DNA from: Sthenelais limicola
Taxonomy: Eukaryota; Annelida; Polychaeta; Phyllodocida; Sigalionidae
Assembly: GCA_942159475.1 (NCBI GenBank)
Contig: OW804096.1
Coordinates: forward strand, 136,843,791 to 136,907,790
Length of the DNA: 64,000 nt
Reading direction: 5' to 3'
The notes beneath the pieces are model-generated. The model was not told the DNA's origin. It saw only the letters and a program-made list of their open reading frames with translations, and did no database searches. Positions 43,401-53,594 of this stretch are shown here, one piece after another. A program made the translations under genes and the position numbers. The stretch's first letter is position 1. Each line of letters opens with the position of its first letter.

Positions 43401-43618
43401 TTGGGGAAACACTTTCTGCTGCCCAGATAGATAGAATAGCTTCTTATGTCACAGTTGATAATATGAAGAAGAACTTAAGACCAGGAACTGAATTTCTAGT
43501 GAGAAAAGGAGAGACAGGAGGGTGGAGGGAGCTTTTCAACTCAGAGCAGGAGGAAATTATGAAGGATAGAATCAAGGAGGCAGAAAGGAAATATGGAATG
43601 ACTTTTAGTTGTAATTGA
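37292..43618 (+). CDS. Cytosolic-type sulfotransferase, two exons, intact
   Basis: The exons are 37292-37439 and 42921-43618. The joined product is 281 residues, near the usual ~290 of cytosolic sulfotransferases that move sulfate from PAPS to small acceptors. Motifs: GYPRSGNNWT at residues 44-53 (the PAPS 5'-phosphosulfate loop, usually YPKSGTTW; here Asn-Asn replaces Thr-Thr), LKAHYF with the likely catalytic His, RNPFDMFVSFYYL (3'-phosphate binding) and RKGETGGWRE (dimer and P-loop-like region). The ATG at 37292 places the PAPS loop at the usual distance, which supports this start. The intron is about 5.5 kb, enlarged by insertions. An AATAAA is at 43748. The substrate is unknown. Confidence 0.88.
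37622..38337. repeat. Insertion in the sulfotransferase intron carrying hairpins
   Basis: The paralogous intron (reverse of 21720-21840) reads continuously from sequence matching 37534-37621 into sequence matching 38338-38362, so these ~716 bases are extra. They carry hairpin H4, a second weaker inverted repeat at 38152-38218 (CTCCCTCC/GGAGGGAG) and a small one at 38257-38293 (TGTAATCCTAC). Confidence 0.7.
37626..37779. repeat. Long hairpin H4 with CGAG-CCCGATAGGG-CGAGTG apex
   Basis: The arms AACCTCACGAGTAGGTATTA and TAATACCTACGAGGTGG frame a nearly continuous palindrome of over 55 bases per arm. The apex at 37694-37714 is CCGAGCCCGATAGGGCGAGTG. The arm sequence is not shared with H1-H3. 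Confidence 0.88.
38363..40584. other. Intron interior, mostly unassigned
   Basis: This does not match the paralogous intron. The stretch at 38590-39080 is G+C-richer and looks like a retroelement 5' region, but no ORF was recognised. A 23-bp tandem duplication, GTTAAGGTGTAAGGAAGGAA, is at 39617-39664. Confidence 0.4.
40585..40657 (+). repeat. tRNA-derived SINE-like fragment
   Basis: CAAGTGGTTAGCATGTAAGA resembles a tRNA A box and GAGGTAGAGTTCCAGAGC a degenerate B box. A canonical tRNA cannot be folded. This is a weak call. Confidence 0.25.
40658..42128 (-). mobile_element. Retroposed polyadenylated transcript with 12-bp target duplication
   Basis: CAGACTGGCCTT is present on both sides (40646-40657 and 42129-42140). 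On the minus strand the insert ends GAATAAAGTTGTTT followed by a pure A run, which is a polyadenylation signal and tail. It is 1.47 kb. It may be a processed pseudogene or a LINE-mobilised non-autonomous element. Confidence 0.85.
41277..41690 (-). CDS. Uncharacterised Glu/Lys-rich ORF in the retroposed transcript
   Basis: 137 codons, on the strand of the poly(A) tail, so it agrees with the direction of the retroposed RNA. The sequence is charged and coiled-coil-like (KKEFERHEKSKEEEIGKEEL). No known domain was recognised. It could be a remnant of the source gene's coding sequence. Confidence 0.4.
   Translation of the reverse strand: MRSIPLLIPKTYDNLKNCVRTLAEQFEKLIETLEIIENEQLEETCTEGIFETKKESDHKILLDYDRSTGGFLEKQLAEVNNEEAVKKEFERHEKSKEEEIGKEELQKLEEKGGSKSLSLCMVFSAVTWEDRSRLGIG
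42921..43618 (+). CDS. Sulfotransferase exon 2
   Basis: The acceptor TCTTTTAAAG is followed by GCAACAATTGG, which completes the Gly codon and gives NNWTAEIAWLVKNRG. It holds the catalytic His, the 3'-phosphate-binding motif and the C-terminal RKGETGGW element. The stop TGA is at 43616-43618. Confidence 0.92.
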
Positions 43619-44049
43619 AATAACAATATCAAACATTAACAATGTGGTGCATACATTGGACAGCCTATAATTATTTGCATAATTTAGCGTTATTATCAAT
43701 ATTTAATCTTGACCGAGGGAAAGGCAAGAGCAGGAAGAATGTATGGGAATAAATGCTGAGAGAAATGGGTAGTGATGAACAGGGATTGTGAACACCTTTA
43801 TTTTTGTATACTGTAATACCAGGGGTGGCTGGCATAAAAAGTTGGTGTAACATCTCCGTGTTAGGGCAGCACTATAGTATAGCTGATATAGAGGCACCAT
43901 AAACTATACGCACATATATTCACATGAAAACTCACATGAATAGGCATTAGCATTTCTTTTGTGTGTGTTAGGGTGGGGAGAGTTCTTCCTTTATATCATT
44001 ATGACCCCATATTATACTGCACATGTCTCTTTGGCTGGTTGATAGATTT
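43619..44049 (+). other. Sulfotransferase 3' UTR and flank
   Basis: Homology with the pseudogene's flank continues for about 45 bases. AATAAA is at 43748-43753. Nothing else was recognised. Confidence 0.5.
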
Positions 44050-44456
44050 GTGATCCGTTTTAGGAAAATGAGTCACAAGTCGCCAAATATGGATTTTGAG
44101 ATTTTATCATATTTGAAAAGATGAGATCAAGCCTATTCCAATGGTAGTAAACAGTAGGACATTTAATATGCATTTCTATATTTTAAGTTGGATATTTTTT
44201 TTATTGAAAACAAAGTTTGTTGTATTTTGGGATGAGCAATTACTAGTAAAGTAGCTAAATATATTCATTATGACAACCCTAGAAATACATGGATTTATTT
44301 ATTACACTGTCCTGAAATTTAGTACATTTATTTAGGTTACATGAGGCTTTAAGTATCCCAAATATTAAAACTTAGCCACAAATATATCCTGTGAATTAAT
44401 GACTTTGAAAAATAACAATTTTGCGCCTTGTGACTCATTTTCCTAAAACACATCAC
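44050..44456. mobile_element. MITE family A, full copy 4 (407 bp, diverged, TSD ATTT)
   Basis: The termini are GTGATCCGTTTTAGGAAAAT and CCTAAAACACATCAC. The target duplication ATTT is at 44046-44049 and 44457-44460. It is more diverged than the copies in the protease gene. Confidence 0.9.
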
Positions 44457-44460
44457 ATTT

Positions 44461-45794
44461 AGCCTTAGCTCCTGTAATTTGAAGAGCTAGGACCGCCACC
44501 CACACTTTCCTGACTTGTAAGATGGAATAAACTCCCGTGGCCATGCAGTGGGAGGGTGTGGGACATGGAGGGGGTAGAAAATTTTCCCATATGCCCTCCT
44601 CTTGTGCACTTTCCTCTTGACTTGTTAGAATAATATGAAGCTAACTCTACACACTAGGATGGGTGAGCGGTGTAAAATCTCTCTAATAATTAATGATAGC
44701 ACTCGGATTTCATAACTAGGCTATTGAGACCTTTTGCTGAAAGCAGAGAGTTATTAAGGATGATGTCGCACAAATAACTATATCCACCAGCTTTGTTATA
44801 GTAAAATATTTGAATTTTGTACCTTGTACCTCTTAAGTATCAACCTGAAACCAATGCGGTATATACGGAAACACACATAGTGTTGTCAATTAAATTAAAA
44901 GACTAATCAGATAATTATATACACCAGCTTTGTTGTTGTGTGTGAACATTGCCTCTTGTAAAAAGCCTATATTTACTTATTCATCTTGAAAAAAATAATA
45001 AGACTGGTGAATAAAACTTAATTGTAGAAAACTTGATGTGTATTTTATTCGCCTTATTATACATTGCGATGTCCACTAAGTTCACCCCCAAGCAAAAACT
45101 TGATTTAATCATTGGAAACGTCCTGTTAGCATTAGCGTTAGCATCCAAGTTAGCATTAATTGTGCCGATTAATCGATAATATTGAAAATAATATAAACGA
45201 AATTTTGATGTAGATTGTGTACCTAGGATGTTCGAGTAAAAAAATGAGAACGAAACCGGACGGTCACTCTCTCTCCCCACACTTCCCCCTCTCCCTCTTT
45301 TCCTTCCCCCTCTTCTGTCTTTCATACCTGTTTTTCCCTCTCAATTTTTCCCCCGCCCTTCTGCCTCCCCCATCTCCCTCCCCTCTTCCTAATTATTATC
45401 ATAATTGAACTTTTATTTCTCATTAAGCATACCGTTACATAAAGGAGAAATAGGGGATAGCATACATATGATCTGTCAGCAGTACTCTGAAGTGTGTTGA
45501 TCTTCCCAGATTTCCTGATATATTTTTGATTACATTTTGTTTTAGTTTATATGATGAAGTTGCTGTTACATAACATTACATGTTACATGCTGTATTCCAT
45601 TTTCCCATTTGTTTTCCATTTGGTAGAGTGGTAGAAACCTTTTTAATTATATATTCAAGTTTGATTAGAAAATAATGCTCCCCCTCCCCTCTCCGATCCC
45701 CCCCCCCCCCACACACACTCTCCCACCCCTCTTCCTCATGCTCCCCCTAGGTCCCCCTGGACATAGGTTGTGGGAAATGACGTAGTATCTCACA
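44461..45794. other. Intergenic, pyrimidine-rich tracts
   Basis: C/T-rich stretches lie at 45255-45395 and 45680-45755, including a C homopolymer near 45700. No gene was recognised. Confidence 0.5.
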
Positions 45795-45817
45795 GGGGCT
45801 TTCCCAGGCTATAAATA
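45795..45817 (+). promoter_or_regulatory. Candidate TATA promoter with kappaB-like site
   Basis: GGGGCTTTCCC at 45795-45805 fits a NF-kappaB/Rel consensus (GGGRNWYYCC). TATAAATA follows at 45810-45817. TGACGTAG is just upstream. Transcription would start near 45840. It could serve the small ORF at 45927. Confidence 0.4.
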
Positions 45818-45926
45818 GAGAGTGGTTATCCCAATTTAAAAAGGGCTTCAAAATCACAGTTCCACCCCAAATACCTTCACAAACCACATACGACGACATT
45901 CAGAGAGGGAGGAGAGACCTCTAAAG

Positions 45927-46055
45927 ATGAGTAAAGTGGTTTGTAAAACAACAAATTCCGAGGACATTCTGGAAAAAGAAAACCTTCTTTCTACCAATTC
46001 TTTTCTACCTCCTTTCCTAGAAATCGCTCTAGCTGTATATTATATGGATTTATAG
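45927..46055 (+). CDS. Possible small ORF, 42 codons
   Basis: It begins about 110 bases after the TATA box: ATGAGTAAAGTGGTTTGTAA, encoding MSKVVCKTTNSEDILEKE and ending VYYMDL-stop. No family was recognised. It could also be a first exon. The main support is position downstream of the promoter. Confidence 0.25.
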   Translation: MSKVVCKTTNSEDILEKENLLSTNSFLPPFLEIALAVYYMDL

Positions 46056-46063
46056 CTATAAAT

Positions 46064-46252
46064 GGGTAAGAATTTCCGAAGATGTACAATTCACTTTCAC
46101 CAATCCTCTCAAATAACCAAGATTTCAGATGGAAATAAAGTTCAAAATACAAAACAATCTAACAAAACAGATTGCTAGAATCAATAAAATGCTGAATATT
46201 GTTTAATTTACCCAGTATTGCCAAATTGCAGCCTAATTTTGCAGAATTTACC
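46064..46252. mobile_element. MITE-like 235-bp repeat, copy 3 (right end missing)
   Basis: It matches 23197-23380, including CACCAATCCTCTCAAATAAC, but lacks the right terminal repeat. It ends about 40 bases before the snRNA array. Confidence 0.7.
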
Positions 46253-47000
46253 TTATATACCCCTCATACCCAGACATGTTTCAGAGCCATGATCAAATTC
46301 AAAAGTCAACGGGCTGCCTTGCCCTCCCTCCCTTCCCCGCTCACTGCCCTAACCTTCTGGCAGCGTCTCCCCAGTCCCCGCTAGCTGACCTAGTGACAAT
46401 TGACCGGCAGTCCCTTTCTCGATTGGAAAAAAAGAATCGGAGTTGTTAATCAGCGCCCCGAACGTCTTGGGACTATAACCACCAAAGGGCAGAGATTAAA
46501 AGGATTACTAACCTCACTTTCAGGGCTGCTGGTGCACTGTTACGTGCATAGTCCCAAGGCGAAGCCAAATTAATATGGCTGCCCCTCAATGTCGGTCTTT
46601 AATCCTTTATCCGCGCCGTGCGTTCCCACACCCTCTGCCATGGCATCTCCTGTCCGGTAGTTAGACCTGCGGTTGGCAGTGCAGTGGCTAGCCACCAGGG
46701 AAAGAACTGGGAGTCCCTGTATGCTTAGATGCCTCTGCTTGACACCAGGTGGCAGGTGTCCTCAGACTGCAAGGATGAAATGTCCATTGCTGTGAACCGG
46801 GGGCCAAAGGGCGGGATGTCTGCCAGAAGGGTCAGAGAGAGTGGTTGGGGCACGGCAACCAGTCATTTCCACCCATTTTCTGACAGGCCGGGGCAGGGTT
46901 TTGTTCTCCCCCAAGTGCTGGGACGATGGAGCTTTTGGTCACACCTTTTCCCTGCATTTCCTCTAGAGTAGGAGTATTGCTGCCAGACAAGGTTAGAGTC

Positions 47001-47123
47001 AACTCTGGTTTCTCTTCATTCCACGCAGAAATCTTTCGCCTTTTACTAAAGATTTCCGTGGGGAGGAACAAGACAATGAGTCTATAGACCAATTTTTACA
47101 ACCCTGTCCCTTGTGGCAGGGTG
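47001..47123 (+). ncRNA. U5: U5 snRNA, unit 1
   Basis: The sequence starts AACTCTGGTTTCTCTTCATT. It has the invariant loop 1 (CGCCTTTTACTAAAG), which aligns exon ends in the spliceosome, then TTTCCGTGGGGAGGAACAA, the Sm site CCAATTTTTAC and a 3' hairpin CCCTGTC/GGCAGGG. The 5' end is placed by analogy with known U5 and may be off by a few bases. About 586 bases separate it from the U1 start. This unit has G at U5 position 28. Confidence 0.92.
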
Positions 47124-47586
47124 ACTGATAACACCAAAAACATACCTGCACCTGTTGCTATCTCTCCCACCTCCACATCCCTTTGTTTCTCTCAAGAGAG
47201 AGATTGGGTGCTGCCAATGCTTTCTGCCTCTAGTTAAGATGGTTGGCCCCTCTCCTCCCCTGCCCCCTACCTTGTGAGTGAGAGCAGAGCAAAGGCCAGG
47301 TGTGAGAAGGAAGCTTCCCCTGTTTGACACCAGGGCGGCAGCACTTTGAAAGTGGTGGTCTTATTGAAGGAAAAGAACTGCCAGTCGCTACGTTTGTGTG
47401 ACCGGCAGGGTCCGGCGACGCTGGGAAGGGCTTTCGGAACATAGAGAAGCATCAGGCAGTTCATGTGGCATGGTCGGGGTGTTGGAAAGAGGGCAAGCGT
47501 CTCACGTCTGCCACGTCTGCGGAAGAGACACCGCTTTCGGCTGTGGCCAGTTCACCATGGGTCTCCTGCCAGGCCACACCACAAGC

Positions 47587-47750
47587 ATACTTACCTGGCA
47601 CAGGGGAGACCGTGATCGGCGAGGCGGTTCCCCCAGGCTGAGGCCCCTCCATTGCACTACGGTTGGGTTGACGCTTGCGATCATCCCAAATGTGGATGAC
47701 TCGGGTGCGTAATTTCTGTTAGTGGGGGACTGCGTTCGCGCTATCCCTCG
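47587..47750 (+). ncRNA. U1: U1 snRNA, unit 1
   Basis: 164 nt, the usual U1 length. It begins ATACTTACCTGG, the 5' splice-site pairing end. Stem-loop II has ATTGCAC (U1A site), stem III GATCATCC/GGATGA is paired, and the Sm-like site is AATTTCTG. It ends with stem IV, GACTGCGTTCGCGC. Loop I reads GATCGGCGAGG, which departs from the usual GAUCACGAAGG bound by U1-70K. It has G at position 26. The unit-to-unit sequence is otherwise unchanged. Confidence 0.95.
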
Positions 47751-48461
47751 AGATCGAATTCAAAAGTCAACGGGCTGCCTTGCCCTCCCTCCCTTCCCCG
47801 CTCACTGCCCTAACCTTCTGGCAGCGTCTCCCCAGTCCCCGCTAGCTGACCTAGTGACAATTGACCGGCAGTCCCTTTCTCGATTGGAAAAAAAGAATCG
47901 GAGTTGTTAATCAGCGCCCCGAACGTCTTGGGACTATAACCACCAAAGGGCAGAGATTAAAAGGATTACTAACCTCACTTTCAGGGCTGCTGGTGCACTG
48001 TTACGTGCATAGTCCCAAGGCGAAGCCAAATTAATATGGCTGCCCCTCAATGTCGGTCTTTAATCCTTTATCCGCGCCGTGCGTTCCCACACCCTCTGCC
48101 ATGGCATCTCCTGTCCGGTAGTTAGACCTGCGGTTGGCAGTGCAGTGGCTAGCCACCAGGGAAAGAACTGGGAGTCCCTGTATGCTTAGATGCCTCTGCT
48201 TGACACCAGGTGGCAGGTGTCCTCAGACTGCAAGGATGAAATGTCCATTGCTGTGAACCGGGGGCCAAAGGGCGGGATGTCTGCCAGAAGGGTCAGAGAG
48301 AGTGGTTGGGGCACGGCAACCAGTCATTTCCACCCATTTTCTGACAGGCCGGGGCAGGGTTTTGTTCTCCCCCAAGTGCTGGGACGATGGAGCTTTTGGT
48401 CACACCTTTTCCCTGCATTTCCTCTAGAGTAGGAGTATTGCTGCCAGACAAGGTTAGAGTC

Positions 48462-48584
48462 AACTCTGGTTTCTCTTCATTCCACGCAGAAATCTTTCGC
48501 CTTTTACTAAAGATTTCCGTGGGGAGGAACAAGACAATGAGTCTATAGACCAATTTTTACAACCCTGTCCCTTGTGGCAGGGTG
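48462..48584 (+). ncRNA. U5: U5 snRNA, unit 2
   Basis: Same sequence as the unit 1 copy as far as read, with G at position 28. Confidence 0.92.
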
Positions 48585-49047
48585 ACTGATAACACCAAAA
48601 ACATACCTGCACCTGTTGCTATCTCTCCCACCTCCACATCCCTTTGTTTCTCTCAAGAGAGAGATTGGGTGCTGCCAATGCTTTCTGCCTCTAGTTAAGA
48701 TGGTTGGCCCCTCTCCTCCCCTGCCCCCTACCTTGTGAGTGAGAGCAGAGCAAAGGCCAGGTGTGAGAAGGAAGCTTCCCCTGTTTGACACCAGGGCGGC
48801 AGCACTTTGAAAGTGGTGGTCTTATTGAAGGAAAAGAACTGCCAGTCGCTACGTTTGTGTGACCGGCAGGGTCCGGCGACGCTGGGAAGGGCTTTCGGAA
48901 CATAGAGAAGCATCAGGCAGTTCATGTGGCATGGTCGGGGTGTTGGAAAGAGGGCAAGCGTCTCACGTCTGCCACGTCTGCGGAAGAGACACCGCTTTCG
49001 GCTGTGGCCAGTTCACCATGGGTCTCCTGCCAGGCCACACCACAAGC

Positions 49048-49211
49048 ATACTTACCTGGCACAGGGGAGACCGTGATCGGCGAGGCGGTTCCCCCAGGCT
49101 GAGGCCCCTCCATTGCACTACGGTTGGGTTGACGCTTGCGATCATCCCAAATGTGGATGACTCGGGTGCGTAATTTCTGTTAGTGGGGGACTGCGTTCGC
49201 GCTATCCCTCG
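49048..49211 (+). ncRNA. U1: U1 snRNA, unit 2
   Basis: Same as unit 1 as far as read, with G at position 26. Confidence 0.94.
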
Positions 49212-49922
49212 AGATCGAATTCAAAAGTCAACGGGCTGCCTTGCCCTCCCTCCCTTCCCCGCTCACTGCCCTAACCTTCTGGCAGCGTCTCCCCAGTCCC
49301 CGCTAGCTGACCTAGTGACAATTGACCGGCAGTCCCTTTCTCGATTGGAAAAAAAGAATCGGAGTTGTTAATCAGCGCCCCGAACGTCTTGGGACTATAA
49401 CCACCAAAGGGCAGAGATTAAAAGGATTACTAACCTCACTTTCAGGGCTGCTGGTGCACTGTTACGTGCATAGTCCCAAGGCGAAGCCAAATTAATATGG
49501 CTGCCCCTCAATGTCGGTCTTTAATCCTTTATCCGCGCCGTGCGTTCCCACACCCTCTGCCATGGCATCTCCTGTCCGGTAGTTAGACCTGCGGTTGGCA
49601 GTGCAGTGGCTAGCCACCAGGGAAAGAACTGGGAGTCCCTGTATGCTTAGATGCCTCTGCTTGACACCAGGTGGCAGGTGTCCTCAGACTGCAAGGATGA
49701 AATGTCCATTGCTGTGAACCGGGGGCCAAAGGGCGGGATGTCTGCCAGAAGGGTCGGAGAGAGTGGTTGGGGCACGGCAACCAGTCATTTCCACCCATTT
49801 TCTGACAGGCCGGGGCAGGGTTTTGTTCTCCCCCAAGTGCTGGGACGATGGAGCTTTTGGTCACACCTTTTCCCTGCATTTCCTCTAGAGTAGGAGTATT
49901 GCTGCCAGACAAGGTTAGAGTC

Positions 49923-50045
49923 AACTCTGGTTTCTCTTCATTCCACGCATAAATCTTTCGCCTTTTACTAAAGATTTCCGTGGGGAGGAACAAGACAATG
50001 AGTCTATAGACCAATTTTTACAACCCTGTCCCTTGTGGCAGGGTG
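49923..50045 (+). ncRNA. U5: U5 snRNA, unit 3
   Basis: Differs from unit 1 by T at position 28 (CACGCATAAATC), in the stem below loop 1. Units 8 and 9 share this variant. Confidence 0.92.
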
Positions 50046-50508
50046 ACTGATAACACCAAAAACATACCTGCACCTGTTGCTATCTCTCCCACCTCCACAT
50101 CCCTTTGTTTCTCTCAAGAGAGAGATTGGGTGCTGCCAATGCTTTCTGCCTCTAGTTAAGATGGTTGGCCCCTCTCCTCCCCTGCCCCCTACCTTGTGAG
50201 TGAGAGCAGAGCAAAGGCCAGGTGTGAGAAGGAAGCTTCCCCTGTTTGACACCAGGGCGGCAGCACTTTGAAAGTGGTGGTCTTATTGAAGGAAAAGAAC
50301 TGCCAGTCGCTACGTTTGTGTGACCGGCAGGGTCCGGCGACGCTGGGAAGGGCTTTCGGAACATAGAGAAGCATCAGGCAGTTCATGTGGCATGGTCGGG
50401 GTGTTGGAAAGAGGGCAAGCGTCTCACGTCTGCCACGTCTGCGGAAGAGACACCGCTTTCGGCTGTGGCCAGTTCACCATGGGTCTCCTGCCAGGCCACA
50501 CCACAAGC

Positions 50509-50672
50509 ATACTTACCTGGCACAGGGGAGACCGTGATCGGCGAGGCGGTTCCCCCAGGCTGAGGCCCCTCCATTGCACTACGGTTGGGTTGACGCTTGC
50601 GATCATCCCAAATGTGGATGACTCGGGTGCGTAATTTCTGTTAGTGGGGGACTGCGTTCGCGCTATCCCTCG
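50509..50672 (+). ncRNA. U1: U1 snRNA, unit 3
   Basis: Same as unit 1 as far as read, with G at position 26. Confidence 0.94.
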
Positions 50673-51383
50673 AGATCGAATTCAAAAGTCAACGGGCTGC
50701 CTTGCCCTCCCTCCCTTCCCCGCTCACTGCCCTAACCTTCTGGCAGCGTCTCCCCAGTCCCCGCTAGCTGACCTAGTGACAATTGACCGGCAGTCCCTTT
50801 CTCGATTGGAAAAAAAGAATCGGAGTTGTTAATCAGCGCCCCGAACGTCTTGGGACTATAACCACCAAAGGGCAGAGATTAAAAGGATTACTAACCTCAC
50901 TTTCAGGGCTGCTGGTGCACTGTTACGTGCATAGTCCCAAGGCGAAGCCAAATTAATATGGCTGCCCCTCAATGTCGGTCTTTAATCCTTTATCCGCGCC
51001 GTGCGTTCCCACACCCTCTGCCATGGCATCTCCTGTCCGGTAGTTAGACCTGCGGTTGGCAGTGCAGTGGCTAGCCACCAGGGAAAGAACTGGGAGTCCC
51101 TGTATGCTTAGATGCCTCTGCTTGACACCAGGTGGCAGGTGTCCTCAGACTGCAAGGATGAAATGTCCATTGCTGTGAACCGGGGGCCAAAGGGCGGGAT
51201 GTCTGCCAGAAGGGTCAGAGAGAGTGGTTGGGGCACGGCAACCAGTCATTTCCACCCATTTTCTGACACGCCGGGGCAGGGTTTTGTTCTCCCCCAAGTG
51301 CTGGGACGATGGAGCTTTTGGTCACACCTTTTCCCTGCATTTCCTCTAGAGTAGGAGTATTGCTGCCAGACAAGGTTAGAGTC

Positions 51384-51506
51384 AACTCTGGTTTCTCTTC
51401 ATTCCACGCAGAAATCTTTCGCCTTTTACTAAAGATTTCCGTGGGGAGGAACAAGACAATGAGTCTATAGACCAATTTTTACAACCCTGTCCCTTGTGGC
51501 AGGGTG
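51384..51506 (+). ncRNA. U5: U5 snRNA, unit 4
   Basis: G at position 28; same as unit 1 as far as read. A spacer change (GGCC to CGCC at 51268) lies upstream. Confidence 0.92.
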
Positions 51507-51969
51507 ACTGATAACACCAAAAACATACCTGCACCTGTTGCTATCTCTCCCACCTCCACATCCCTTTGTTTCTCTCAAGAGAGAGATTGGGTGCTGCCAA
51601 TGCTTTCTGCCTCTAGTTAAGATGGGTGGCCCCTCTCCTCCCCTGCCCCCTACCTTGTGAGTGAGAGCAGAGCAAAGGCCAGGTGTGAGAAGGAAGCTTC
51701 CCCTGTTTGACACCAGGGCGGCAGCACTTTGAAAGTGGTGGTCTTATTGAAGGAAAAGAACTGCCAGTCGCTACGTTTGTGTGACCGGCAGGGTCCGGCG
51801 ACGCTGGGAAGGGCTTTCGGAACATAGAGAAGCATCAGGCAGTTCATGTGGCATGGTCGGGGTGTTGGAAAGAGGGCAAGCGTCTCACGTCTGCCACGTC
51901 TGCGGAAGAGACACCGCTTTCGGCTGTGGCCAGTTCACCATGGGTCTCCTGCCAGGCCACACCACAAGC

Positions 51970-52133
51970 ATACTTACCTGGCACAGGGGAGACCGTGATC
52001 GGCGAGGCGGTTCCCCCAGGCTGAGGCCCCTCCATTGCACTACGGTTGGGTTGACGCTTGCGATCATCCCAAATGTGGATGACTCGGGTGCGTAATTTCT
52101 GTTAGTGGGGGACTGCGTTCGCGCTATCCCTCG
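51970..52133 (+). ncRNA. U1: U1 snRNA, unit 4
   Basis: G at position 26; same as unit 1 as far as read. Confidence 0.94.
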
Positions 52134-52844
52134 AGATCGAATTCAAAAGTCAACGGGCTGCCTTGCCCTCCCTCCCTTCCCCGCTCACTGCCCTAACCTT
52201 CTGGCAGCGTCTCCCCAGTCCCCGCTAGCTGACCTAGTGACAATTGACCGGCAGTCCCTTTCTCGATTGGAAAAAAAGAATCGGAGTTGTTAATCAGCGC
52301 CCCGAACGTCTTGGGACTATAACCACCAAAGGGCAGAGATTAAAAGGATTACTAACCTCACTTTCAGGGCTGCTGGTGCACTGTTACGTGCATAGTCCCA
52401 AGGCGAAGCCAAATTAATATGGCTGCCCCTCAATGTCGGTCTTTAATCCTTTATCCGCGCCGTGCGTTCCCACACCCTCTGCCATGGCATCTCCTGTCCG
52501 GTAGTTAGACCTGCGGTTGGCAGTGCAGTGGCTAGCCACCAGGGAAAGAACTGGGAGTCCCTGTATGCTTAGATGCCTCTGCTTGACACCAGGTGGCAGG
52601 TGTCCTCAGACTGCAAGGATGAAATGTCCATTGCTGTGAACCGGGGGCCAAAGGGCGGGATGTCTGCCAGAAGGGTCAGAGAGAGTGGTTGGGGCACGGC
52701 AACCAGTCATTTCCACCCATTTTCTGACAGGCCGGGGCAGGGTTTTGTTCTCCCCCAAGTGCTGGGACGATGGAGCTTTTGGTCACACCTTTTCCCTGCA
52801 TTTCCTCTAGAGTAGGAGTATTGCTGCCAGACAAGGTTAGAGTC

Positions 52845-52967
52845 AACTCTGGTTTCTCTTCATTCCACGCAGAAATCTTTCGCCTTTTACTAAAGATTTC
52901 CGTGGGGAGGAACAAGACAATGAGTCTATAGACCAATTTTTACAACCCTGTCCCTTGTGGCAGGGTG
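52845..52967 (+). ncRNA. U5: U5 snRNA, unit 5
   Basis: G at position 28; same as unit 1 as far as read. Confidence 0.92.
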
Positions 52968-53430
52968 ACTGATAACACCAAAAACATACCTGCACCTGTT
53001 GCTATCTCTCCCACCTCCACATCCCTTTGTTTCTCTCAAGAGAGAGATTGGGTGCTGCCAATGCTTTCTGCCTCTAGTTAAGATGGTTGGCCCCTCTCCT
53101 CCCCTGCCCCCTACCTTGTGAGTGAGAGCAGAGCAAAGGCCAGGTGTGAGAAGGAAGCTTCCCCTGTTTGACACCAGGGCGGCAGCACTTTGAAAGTGGT
53201 GGTCTTATTGAAGGAAAAGAACTGCCAGTCGCTACGTTTGTGTGACCGGCAGGGTCCGGCGACGCTGGGAAGGGCTTTCGGAACATAGAGAAGCATCAGG
53301 CAGTTCATGTGGCATGGTCGGGGTGTTGGAAAGAGGGCAAGCGTCTCACGTCTGCCACGTCTGCGGAAGAGACACCGCTTTCGGCTGTGGCCAGTTCACC
53401 ATGGGTCTCCTGCCAGGCCACACCACAAGC

Positions 53431-53594
53431 ATACTTACCTGGCACAGGGGAGACCATGATCGGCGAGGCGGTTCCCCCAGGCTGAGGCCCCTCCATTGCA
53501 CTACGGTTGGGTTGACGCTTGCGATCATCCCAAATGTGGATGACTCGGGTGCGTAATTTCTGTTAGTGGGGGACTGCGTTCGCGCTATCCCTCG
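53431..53594 (+). ncRNA. U1: U1 snRNA, unit 5 (G26A variant)
   Basis: It has A in place of G at position 26 (GACCATGATCGG), which breaks a pair at the top of stem I. Unit 7 shares it. The rest is as in unit 1. Confidence 0.94.

Noticed and set aside
46600..46990. U2, U4, U6 or 5S gene in the array spacer
   Set aside because: None of their conserved strings was found on either strand.
46920..47545. A shared proximal sequence element before U5 and U1
   Set aside because: GCTTTTGG (46931) and GCTTTCGG (47533) look alike but lie at different distances from the two starts, so I did not call them.
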